Part shown: positions 1 through 5,647 of the stretch, piece after piece
How the letters are laid out: each line of letters starts with the position of its first letter
How positions within the stretch are numbered: the first letter of the stretch is position 1
DNA from: CADCVT01 sp035940955
GTDB taxonomy: Bacteria > Actinomycetota > Thermoleophilia > Solirubrobacterales > Solirubrobacteraceae
Assembly (NCBI GenBank): GCA_035940955.1
Contig: DASZEJ010000007.1
Location: 1 to 20,576 of the forward strand
Direction: 5' to 3'
DNA: 20,576 nt
Translations under genes and position numbers: made by a program
Notes under the pieces: model-generated
Database searches by the model: none
Seen by the model: the letters and a program-made list of their open reading frames with translations, nothing else
What the model was told of the DNA's origin: nothing

Positions 1-387
1 CGCACCGCGCCGCAGACGACGATCGCCCGCCGCAAGATGCTCGTCTCGCGCCGGCGGATCGTGCTCGGCGGCGGGGCGCGCGACACGGCGCCCGAGGGCC
101 TGACCGCCCGCGTGGCGCGGGTGAACGTCACCATCGCCCGCCGCTCCGGCCGGCTCTGCCGCTTCCTGGGCGCGCAGGGCAGGTTCGGCAAGCGGCGGCC
201 GTGCAGCGCGGTGCCGTCGGTGCCCGCGCGCGTGCGGACGCCGAACCGCGTCGTGCGCTGGAACTACGCCGTCGGCGCGGCGCTCCCGAAGGGCCGCTAC
301 TTCGCGTTCGCGCGGGCGATCGACGCGGCCGGCAACGCCGAGCGCGCCCGCACCCGCGACAACCTCGTCTCGTTCAGGATCCGATGA
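1..387 (+). CDS. C-terminal part of a secreted Arg-rich, two-Cys Ig-like domain protein (5' truncated)
   Basis: Frame 1 is open from the first base to a TGA at 385-387, so the start lies outside the window; the ATG at 37 is probably internal. The visible 128 residues form one small beta-rich domain with two cysteines (LCRF and RPCS) and a closing GRYFAFARAIDAAGN segment, ending in FRIR. The same layout ends the next gene (RCRA, RKCT, GRYALYSRATDNAG, FRVR), so the two proteins share a C-terminal module. The stop overlaps the next start in an ATGA arrangement, which suggests one operon with coupled translation. I do not recognise a function. By analogy with its neighbour it is probably exported and acts at the cell surface. 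Confidence 0.7.
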   Translation, partial: RTAPQTTIARRKMLVSRRRIVLGGGARDTAPEGLTARVARVNVTIARRSGRLCRFLGAQGRFGKRRPCSAVPSVPARVRTPNRVVRWNYAVGAALPKGRYFAFARAIDAAGNAERARTRDNLVSFRIR

Positions 388-1352
388 CCACTCGCACGAA
401 GATCACGCTGGGCGCCGCGACCGCGGTGCTCGTCACCGCCGCGACCGCGCTGGCCGCGCCGAACCGCGAGGCGTCGCTGACGCCGGGCGGCCCCGGCTAC
501 GGCTGGGACGGCGGGCCGATCAGCGGCGGTGCGCTGTTCGCGGAGGTCGGGGCGGTCGTCCCGTGCGGGCCGGGCAAGGAGTGCGACGACACGCTGATCC
601 GGGCGCCCCAGCGCGGGCAGCTCGTCGTCGAGATCGACAGCCCCGACGCCCATCCCGGGCAGGACATCGACCTGTACGTCTTCGAGTCCGACGAGGAGGG
701 CACGCCCGGCCGGCAGCTCAAGTCGAGCACCACCGCGACGTCGAAGGAGAGCGTGACGGTCAACGTGCCGGGCGGGATCTACCTCGCGCGCGTCGTGGCC
801 GCCGCGGCCGCCGACGCCACGTTCGACGGCACCGCGACGCAGGCCGTGCTGCCGCCGCTCGACGAGGACCGCCGGCCGCCGGACTTCGGTCCCGACCCCG
901 CTCCGCCGCCCGCCGGCTCGGGCGGAGGCGCCGGGGGCGGCGCGGGCGGCGGCGGCGCCGGCGGCGGGATCTCCGGCTCGTCGCGCACGACGCCGCCGAT
1001 CGGCAACGCGGCGCCGTCCTCGCGCGTGCGCCGGCCCGGGCGGCGCTCGCGCACGCTCGCCGGCGTGGCCAGCGACCCCGACGGCACCGTGCTGTACGTC
1101 GACGTGGCGCTCGTCCGGCTGCGCTCCGACGGCCGCTGCCGTGCGCTGAGCCCGCGCGGCACGTTCCGCCGCATCCGCAAGTGCACCGCTCCGCCGTTCG
1201 TGCGGGCGCGCGGCACCGGGCGGTGGAAGGTGCGGATGAAGCGCCCGCTCGCGCCCGGCCGCTACGCGCTGTACTCGCGGGCGACCGACAACGCGGGCCG
1301 GCCCGAGGGCGGCTTCGGGGCCGGCAACCTCCTGAAGTTCCGCGTGCGCTAG
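384..1352 (+). CDS. Secreted protein with PPC-like domain, Gly-rich linker and C-terminal two-Cys domain
   Basis: This encodes 322 residues. The ATG at 384 overlaps the upstream stop and begins a good signal peptide (positive MTTRTK, then an Ala/Leu/Val core to about residue 25, ALAAP cleavage region). Residues about 90-160 resemble a bacterial pre-peptidase C-terminal (PPC) beta-sandwich, with a DIDLYVF strand and a GGIYLARV strand. A Pro-rich then almost pure Gly/Ala linker follows at about 175-205. The C-terminal domain (about 220-322) has two Cys and an Arg-rich lead-in, and matches the C-terminus of the truncated gene just upstream. PPC domains are usually carried by exported proteins as non-catalytic modules, and no enzymatic motif is visible here. 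The likely role is extracellular or wall-associated, but the specific function is unknown. A strong hairpin follows the stop. Confidence 0.8.
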   Translation: MTTRTKITLGAATAVLVTAATALAAPNREASLTPGGPGYGWDGGPISGGALFAEVGAVVPCGPGKECDDTLIRAPQRGQLVVEIDSPDAHPGQDIDLYVFESDEEGTPGRQLKSSTTATSKESVTVNVPGGIYLARVVAAAAADATFDGTATQAVLPPLDEDRRPPDFGPDPAPPPAGSGGGAGGGAGGGGAGGGISGSSRTTPPIGNAAPSSRVRRPGRRSRTLAGVASDPDGTVLYVDVALVRLRSDGRCRALSPRGTFRRIRKCTAPPFVRARGTGRWKVRMKRPLAPGRYALYSRATDNAGRPEGGFGAGNLLKFRVR

Positions 1353-1364
1353 CCGCGCACTCGG

Positions 1365-1398
1365 TGGACGCCCGGCGCGGGGGGGCGCCGGGCGTCCA
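1365..1398 (+). terminator. Strong GC hairpin, likely terminator of the two-gene secreted-protein operon
   Basis: A perfect 14-bp stem (1365-1378 with 1385-1398, arms TGGACGCCCGGCGC and GCGCCGGGCGTCCA) closes a six-G loop, 12 nt after the stop at 1352. There is no T-tract, which is common for hairpin terminators in high-GC actinobacteria. It separates the operon from the riboswitch leader. Confidence 0.65.
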
Positions 1399-1436
1399 TG
1401 GCCGATCGTTCGATGGGCAAGGCCTGCGCGGTCGCG

Positions 1437-1442
1437 TACCTT
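1437..1442 (+). promoter_or_regulatory. Candidate -10 element (TACCTT) for the riboswitch-led gene
   Basis: TACCTT fits the actinobacterial TANNNT -10 pattern and would start transcription near 1449, about 40 nt before the aptamer. No convincing -35 element is seen. Confidence 0.35.
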
Positions 1443-1483
1443 GCGTCTTGGGAGCCCGCGGAAGGCACGGAACGCCGACCCGG

Positions 1484-1622
1484 GTCCTCCTTCGAGACGA
1501 CAAAGGCAACCTCGCCGCGAGGCGGGGGCGCAAAGCCAGAGGTCTCGCGGGCGCCGGGGGCGTCCGCGAGACGGCTCAGCTACCGGCTCGGCACCGGAGA
1601 CCAGTCGTTCAAGGAGGACAGC
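1484..1622 (+). promoter_or_regulatory. Candidate cyclic di-GMP-I (GEMM) riboswitch with anti-Shine-Dalgarno expression platform
   Basis: The hallmark GEMM-I blocks appear in order: ACAAAGGCAACC (1500-1511), a stem capped by a GCGA GNRA tetraloop (1510-1516 with 1521-1527, loop 1517-1520), GGCGCAAAGCC (1526-1536), a long second hairpin starting GUCUCGCGG (1542-1550) paired with CCGCGAGAC (1564-1572), then CAGCUACCG (1577-1585). Closing helix P1 can be drawn as UCGAG (1492-1496) with CUCGG (1587-1591), just where P1 should follow ACCG. The usual GGCAAACC has one A fewer here. GUCCUCCUU at 1484-1492 is exactly complementary to the SD AAGGAGGAC at 1611-1619, which implies translational control by SD sequestration. 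The family normally binds c-di-GMP; the GEMM-Ib variant binds cGAMP and cannot be excluded by eye. On/off polarity is unknown. Confidence 0.82.
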
Positions 1623-2330
1623 ATGTCGGTAGGACCGACTCCGCGTCTCGGGCGTGCCGTGCGTCGAATCGCGCCGGCCGCGCTCGTCGCATGCCTCGCC
1701 GTCCCGGCGCTCGCCGCGGCGGACGACCCGCCCGGGGACCCGGGCAACGGCGTCACCCCGCCCGGGCTCGGCGGCACCCCGCCCGGCCTCGGCGGCACGC
1801 CGCCCGGCCTCGGCCCGGACAACCCGGGCAACGGCGGCAACCCGCCCGGGCTCGACGGCGACAACCCGGGCAACGGCGGCAACCCGCCCGGCCACGGCGG
1901 CACGCCGCCCGGCCACGGCGGCACCCCGCCCGGCCACGAGCCCGACAAGCCCGGCAACGGCCCGCAGCGGGAGAGCTCGTCGACGACGGTCATCGTCGAG
2001 CGCGTGACGGCGCCCGCCGCGCAGCACACCGAGGCGTCCTCCGGCCTGACGGCGGCGCCGGTGGTCAAGAAGAAGCGCTGCGTCAGCCGCCGCGTGATCC
2101 GCATCCGCCTCGACCGGCACTACCGCGTGCGGAGCGCGCGCGTCGTGGCGGGCGGCCGGATCGCGAAGGTGCGCCGCACGCGCCGGGGCCTGTTCGCCAC
2201 CGTCGACCTGCGCGGCCGCAGGCAGGGCGTCTACACCGTCCGCGCGGTGCTGCTCACGAAGAGCGGCAAGCTGCGCGTGATGACGCGCAGGTTCGCCACC
2301 TGCGCCGCCCGCGCGAAGAAGCGCGGCTAG
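1623..2330 (+). CDS. Secreted Pro/Gly-repeat protein with C-terminal two-Cys domain, under riboswitch control
   Basis: This encodes 235 residues. The ATG at 1623 is chosen for its excellent SD (AAGGAGG, 1611-1617) and for the signal peptide it begins (Arg-rich start, AALVACLAVPALAA core, cleavage near residue 33). Residues about 35-112 are a low-complexity repeat alternating PPGLGGT, PPGHGGT and DNPGNGGN units, which should be extended and flexible. Residues about 140-230 form a basic beta-rich domain bracketed by Cys (KKRCVSRR and FATC) with VDLRG and YTVRAVL segments. I associate this type with the C-termini of actinobacterial exported proteins. No enzyme motif is seen. The riboswitch suggests a second messenger of surface lifestyle controls it, so a matrix, adhesion or wall-associated structural role is a reasonable inference only. 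Confidence 0.82.
   Translation: MSVGPTPRLGRAVRRIAPAALVACLAVPALAAADDPPGDPGNGVTPPGLGGTPPGLGGTPPGLGPDNPGNGGNPPGLDGDNPGNGGNPPGHGGTPPGHGGTPPGHEPDKPGNGPQRESSSTTVIVERVTAPAAQHTEASSGLTAAPVVKKKRCVSRRVIRIRLDRHYRVRSARVVAGGRIAKVRRTRRGLFATVDLRGRRQGVYTVRAVLLTKSGKLRVMTRRFATCAARAKKRG
1818..1891 (+). repeat. Internal direct repeat, two exact 32-nt copies 42 nt apart
   Basis: The 32 bases at 1818-1849 recur exactly at 1860-1891, a 14-codon period encoding DNPGNGGNPPG units. Shorter near-identical PPGLGGT and PPGHGGT units flank them (about 1755-1815 and 1885-1935). Exact DNA identity suggests recent expansion or homogenisation, so length may vary between strains. Confidence 0.8.
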
Positions 2331-2352
2331 AGCCTCCCCCTCCGGCCGGTGC

Positions 2353-2382
2353 GCGGCCCGGCGTGTCAGCACGCTGGGCCGC
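2353..2382 (+). terminator. Hairpin terminator after the Pro/Gly-repeat gene
   Basis: A 13-bp stem (2353-2365 with 2370-2382, one G-U pair) closes a TCAG tetraloop 22 nt after the stop at 2330. There is no T-tract. It would insulate the ABC transporter operon, whose promoter follows at once. Confidence 0.6.
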
Positions 2383-2403
2383 ATGCCGGGCCGGTCCACG
2401 ATG

Positions 2404-2409
2404 TAGAGT
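2404..2409 (+). promoter_or_regulatory. Candidate -10 element (TAGAGT) of the amino-acid ABC transporter operon
   Basis: TAGAGT fits TANNNT and lies 12 nt before the ATG at 2422, in an otherwise very GC-rich spacer. Transcription would begin within a few bases of the start codon, and no clear SD precedes that codon. Confidence 0.5.
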
Positions 2410-2421
2410 CGCGGCGCAGGC

Positions 2422-3177
2422 ATGGTGGGGGACGGCTCGGACCGGCATCTCGTCGAGCTGCGCGGCGTGCGCAAGAGCTTCGGCGACAACCTCGTCCTCG
2501 ACGGGATCGACCTCGCCATCGGGCGCGGGGAGGCGGTCGTCGTGGCGGGGCCGTCGGGGTCCGGCAAGTCGACGATGCTGCGCTGCGTCAACGGGCTGGA
2601 GACGATCGACGGCGGCGAGATCCGCTTCGACGGCCGGCCGCTGCCGCGCAGGGGCAAGGAGCTGCAGGCCGTCCGCGCGCGGATCGGGATGGTCTTCCAG
2701 CAGTTCAACCTCTTCCCGCACATGAGCGTGCTGGACAACATCGTCATCGGGCCGGCGAAGGCCCGGCAGGTGCCGGTCGACGACGCGCGGCGCCGGGCGC
2801 GCGAGCTGCTCGAGCGCGTCGGGATCCCGGAGAAGGCGGACGCGATGCCCGCCGACCTGTCGGGCGGCCAGCAGCAGCGCGTGGCGATCGCGCGGGCGCT
2901 CGCGATGGACCCGAAGCTCATGCTGTTCGACGAGCCGACCTCGGCGCTCGACCCGGAGATGATCCGCGAGGTGCTCGACGTCATGCGCGCGCTCGCCAAG
3001 AGCGGCATGACGATGGTCGTCGTCACGCACGAGATGGGGTTCGCCCGCGAGGTGTGCGACCGCATCGTGTTCATCGACGACGGCCGGATCGTCGAGGAGG
3101 GCCCGCCGGCGGAGTTCTTCGCCAACGCGCGCAGCGAGCGGGCGCGGGAGTTCGTGGACAAGATCATCCATCACTAG
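2422..3177 (+). CDS. Amino-acid ABC transporter ATP-binding protein (GlnQ/GluA-like)
   Basis: This 251-residue cytoplasmic ATPase drives import of a polar amino acid. All motifs are intact: Walker A GPSGSGKST (43-51), Q-loop VFQQFN (91-96), signature LSGGQQQR (146-153), Walker B LMLFDE (166-171) and the switch His in VVVTHEMGF (His203). FNLFPHMSVLDNI and the strong overall pattern are typical of the PAAT (polar amino acid) branch. The ATG at 2422 is preferred, although the next codon, GTG at 2425, could also start; no good SD is present, which fits a leaderless transcript from TAGAGT. The ATPase, binding protein, permease, permease order and similar sizes recall gluABCD of corynebacteria. Substrate assignment to glutamate is inference from gene order only; glutamine, arginine or others remain possible. 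Confidence 0.93.
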   Translation: MVGDGSDRHLVELRGVRKSFGDNLVLDGIDLAIGRGEAVVVAGPSGSGKSTMLRCVNGLETIDGGEIRFDGRPLPRRGKELQAVRARIGMVFQQFNLFPHMSVLDNIVIGPAKARQVPVDDARRRARELLERVGIPEKADAMPADLSGGQQQRVAIARALAMDPKLMLFDEPTSALDPEMIREVLDVMRALAKSGMTMVVVTHEMGFAREVCDRIVFIDDGRIVEEGPPAEFFANARSERAREFVDKIIHH

Positions 3178-3194
3178 GTGAGGGGGTCGCGAAG

Positions 3195-4094
3195 ATGAGG
3201 CACGTGTGGAGGACGCTGGTGCTGGCGCTGCTCGCGCTGGCGCTCGCCGTCGGGGTCGCCGCGTGCGGCGACGACGACGAGGACGAGGGCGGCGGCGACA
3301 CCGGCGCGCAGACGCAGGCGCAGGAGTTCCCGGCCGGCTCGACGCCCGCCCAGCTCCAGGAGAAGGGCGAGATCACGATCGGCGTGAAGTACGACGTCCC
3401 GCCGTTCGGCTTCAAGAACCCGCAGACCAACGCGATCGAGGGCTTCGACGTCGACCTCGGCAGGCGGATCGCCGAGGCGGTGGGCGCCAAGCCGAAGTTC
3501 ATCGAGGCGATCTCCGACAACCGGATCCCGTTCCTCAAGGACGGCACGGCGGACCTGATCCTCTCGACCATGACGATCACCGCCGAGCGCGACATGGAGA
3601 TCGACTTCTCCGAGCCCTACTTCATCGCGCGCGGCCGGATCCTCGTGCCGCAGGGGTCGGACGTCAAGGGCGTCGACGACCTCGCGGGCAAGAAGGTCTG
3701 CACCGCGCTTGGGTCGACGTACGAGGAGACGCTGAAGAAGGAGGCGCCGAAGGCGGAGCTGCGGCTGGTCGACTCCTACTCGGAGTGCCTGGAGCTGGTG
3801 CAGAACAAGGCGGTCGACGCCGTGTCGACCGACGACGTGATCCTCACCGGCATGATCATCCAGGACGACACGCTGGAGCTGGTCGAGGGCGACGAGCTGA
3901 CGACCGAGCCGTACGGCGTCGGCATCAAGGACGGCGACGCCGAGATGAAGAAGGTCGTCGACGACGTCATCGCCAAGTGGAAGGAGGACGGCGGCTGGGC
4001 CGAGGCCTACGAGAAGTGGGTCGGCCAGTACACGGGCGAGAAGCAGGACCCGCCCACGATGACGCTGCAAGAGGCGCTCGACCTGAGCAAGTAG
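3195..4094 (+). CDS. Amino-acid ABC transporter substrate-binding lipoprotein (GluB-like)
   Basis: This encodes 299 residues. The ATG at 3195 follows GAGGGGG and gives a lipoprotein signal ending VGVAAC, so Cys24 is the predicted lipidation site. An acidic Asp/Glu/Gly spacer follows (GDDDEDEGGGD), as in many actinobacterial binding lipoproteins. The rest is an SBP family 3 fold: KGEITIGVKYDVPPFGF, EGFDVDLGRRIAEAVG, DLILSTMTITAERDMEIDFSEPYF and a C-terminal DDVIAKWKEDGGW segment, all characteristic of polar amino-acid receptors. It sits outside the membrane and hands ligand to the two permeases. The gap from the ATPase is 17 nt, so the genes are almost certainly co-transcribed. The ligand is not readable by eye; the GluB suggestion rests on operon order. 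Confidence 0.92.
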   Translation: MRHVWRTLVLALLALALAVGVAACGDDDEDEGGGDTGAQTQAQEFPAGSTPAQLQEKGEITIGVKYDVPPFGFKNPQTNAIEGFDVDLGRRIAEAVGAKPKFIEAISDNRIPFLKDGTADLILSTMTITAERDMEIDFSEPYFIARGRILVPQGSDVKGVDDLAGKKVCTALGSTYEETLKKEAPKAELRLVDSYSECLELVQNKAVDAVSTDDVILTGMIIQDDTLELVEGDELTTEPYGVGIKDGDAEMKKVVDDVIAKWKEDGGWAEAYEKWVGQYTGEKQDPPTMTLQEALDLSK

Positions 4095-4110
4095 CGGGCG
4101 CGCGGCGATC

Positions 4111-4773
4111 GTGAGCGGGCTCTTCGACGTCCTGACGGACCACTTCGACCAGTTCGCGTCGGGGTTCTGGGTCACCGTCCGGCTCGTCGGGTTCTCGTTC
4201 GCGATCGCCCTCGCCGTGGGGACCCTGGTGGCGGCGCTGCGGATCGCCCCGTCGCCGTGGGTCCAGCGGCTCGGGGGCGTCTACGTCGAGACGTTCCGCA
4301 ACATCCCGCTGCTCGTGCTGCTGTTCATCTCGTTCGCCGGGCTGCGGCGCGCGGGGGTGGACATCACGAACTGGGTGGCGGGCACCGCGAGCCTCGGGCT
4401 CTACACGGCGGCGTACGTCGCCGAGGCGCTGCGCTCCGGCGTGTTCGCGGTCGGCCGCGGGCAGGTCGACGCCGGGCTGTCGCTCGGCTTCGGCCACGGC
4501 GAGACGATGCGGCGGATCGTGCTGCCGCAGGCGTTCCGGACGGTGATCCCGCCGCTGTCGTCGATCACGATCGCGATGATCAAGAACTCGGCGATCGTCG
4601 GCGTGTCGCTGCTCGCGCTCCCGGACCTGCTGAAGGAGGCGCGGATCGTCCAGTCGCGGACGTTCCAGACCGACGAGGCGTTCTTCTGGGCGGCGGTCGG
4701 CTACCTGCTGCTCACCGGCACCGCGACCCTCGTGTTCCGGGCGCTCGAGCGCCGGTACGCGATCCACCGCTGA
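4111..4773 (+). CDS. Amino-acid ABC transporter permease 1 (GluC-like)
   Basis: This 220-residue inner-membrane permease is of the HisM/GluC type. It begins at GTG 4111, 16 nt after the binding-protein stop, with a weak SD. The first membrane segment is around residues 18-45 (GFWVTVRLVGFSFAIALAVGTL). The conserved VETFRNIPLLVLLF stretch and the cytoplasmic EAA loop (EALRSGVFAVGRGQVDAGLSLGFG, then MRRIVLPQAFR) contact the ATPase. About five membrane spans are expected. The stop TGA (4771-4773) overlaps the ATG of the second permease, a sign of translational coupling between the two halves of the heterodimeric channel. Confidence 0.92.
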   Translation: MSGLFDVLTDHFDQFASGFWVTVRLVGFSFAIALAVGTLVAALRIAPSPWVQRLGGVYVETFRNIPLLVLLFISFAGLRRAGVDITNWVAGTASLGLYTAAYVAEALRSGVFAVGRGQVDAGLSLGFGHGETMRRIVLPQAFRTVIPPLSSITIAMIKNSAIVGVSLLALPDLLKEARIVQSRTFQTDEAFFWAAVGYLLLTGTATLVFRALERRYAIHR

Positions 4774-5570
4774 TGGGCTACCTCGTCGACCCCGACCACT
4801 GGGAGTGGCTGACCACCGGGAACAACCTGCGGTTCATCCTCGAGGGCTTCTGGGTGAACGTGCAGATCGCGCTGATCGCGATCGCGTTCAGCCTGGTCGT
4901 CGGGCTGGCGCTGGCGCTGCTGCGCCTGTCGACGGTGCGGCCGGTGAGCTTCCTGGCGGGCGTGTGGGTCGACGTGTTCCGCAACCTGCCGCTGATCTTC
5001 CTGATCCTGTACCTGGCGCTGGCGATGCCGACGTCGTGGCGCGACGCGTACGAGGACGCCGCTCCGGGGTTCCTCCCCGAGGTGCTGCAGACCGGGCGCG
5101 TGTTCGCGGCGCTGCTCGCCCTGGTCCTCTACAACTCGGCGGTCATCGCCGAGATCATGCGGGCTGGCATCCAGTCGCTCGACCGCGGGCAGGGCGAGGC
5201 GGCGTCGTCGCTCGGGCTGTCGTACGCGCAGTCGATGCGGCTGGTGATCCTGCCGCAGGGGCTGCGGCGGATGGTGCCGGCGACCGTGTCGCAGCTCATC
5301 ACGCTGAACAAGGACACGACGCTCGTCTCGATCATCGCGATCCCCGAGGTCATGCGCCACGGCCGGATCGTCACCGGCTTCAACTTCTTCGGCGGCGTCG
5401 AGGCGCCGCTGCTGCAGGTCTTCGTCTTCATCGGGCTGCTGTTCGTCGCGGTGAACTTCGCCCTGTCGCGGCTGTCGCGCCGGCTGGAGATCCGCGAGCA
5501 GAAGCGCACCGGCGCCCCGCTGCGGCCGGTCGCGGGCGCGGAGGACCAGACGCTCACCGCGGCGGCGTAG
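4773..5570 (+). CDS. Amino-acid ABC transporter permease 2 (GluD-like)
   Basis: This encodes 265 residues. The start is ATG 4773 inside TGATG, overlapping the first permease by one base. It has the PAAT permease pattern again: LEGFWVNVQIALIAIAFSLVVG, VDVFRNLPLIFLILYLALAMP, an EAA loop (EIMRAGIQSLDRGQGEAASSLG followed by MRLVILPQGLRRMVP) and NKDTTLVSIIAIPEVM. An insert of about 20 residues (TSWRDAYEDAAPGFLPEVLQ) lies between two spans, and a charged cytoplasmic tail (RLSRRLEIREQKR) ends in a low-complexity stretch. It pairs with the preceding permease to form the translocation path. It is the last gene of the operon and faces a convergent flavin oxidase gene across a repeat-rich spacer. Confidence 0.92.
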   Translation: MGYLVDPDHWEWLTTGNNLRFILEGFWVNVQIALIAIAFSLVVGLALALLRLSTVRPVSFLAGVWVDVFRNLPLIFLILYLALAMPTSWRDAYEDAAPGFLPEVLQTGRVFAALLALVLYNSAVIAEIMRAGIQSLDRGQGEAASSLGLSYAQSMRLVILPQGLRRMVPATVSQLITLNKDTTLVSIIAIPEVMRHGRIVTGFNFFGGVEAPLLQVFVFIGLLFVAVNFALSRLSRRLEIREQKRTGAPLRPVAGAEDQTLTAAA

Positions 5571-5636
5571 CGGCCGCGCCGGGGCGGCCGCGCCGGGGTC
5601 TGACCCCGATACCGATGCGTACCGGGGTCTGACCCC
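5571..5636. repeat. Repeat-rich convergent spacer: tandem 14-mer and two GGGGTCTGACCCC hairpin units
   Basis: CGGCCGCGCCGGGG occurs twice in tandem (5571-5584, 5585-5598). CCGGGGTCTGACCCC occurs twice (5593-5607, 5622-5636), overlapping the second 14-mer. Each GGGGTCTGACCCC is a dyad that can fold as a small hairpin on either strand. It lies between two convergent stops (5570 and 5648), so bidirectional termination is a plausible role. Similar GGGGTC/GACCCC dyads recur in intergenic regions of other high-GC bacteria. Confidence 0.7.
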
Positions 5637-5647
5637 CTGCGCGGTTC

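Noticed and set aside
1398..1622. Extending the Pro/Gly-repeat protein to the in-frame ATG at 1398
   Set aside because: The upstream frame overlaps the terminator arm and the riboswitch, while the ATG at 1623 has an excellent SD and starts a signal peptide.
297..3167. Minus-strand open frame of 956 codons opposite the secreted proteins and ABC ATPase
   Set aside because: It crosses a terminator, the riboswitch and several real genes; it is open only because stop codons are rare in this GC-rich DNA.
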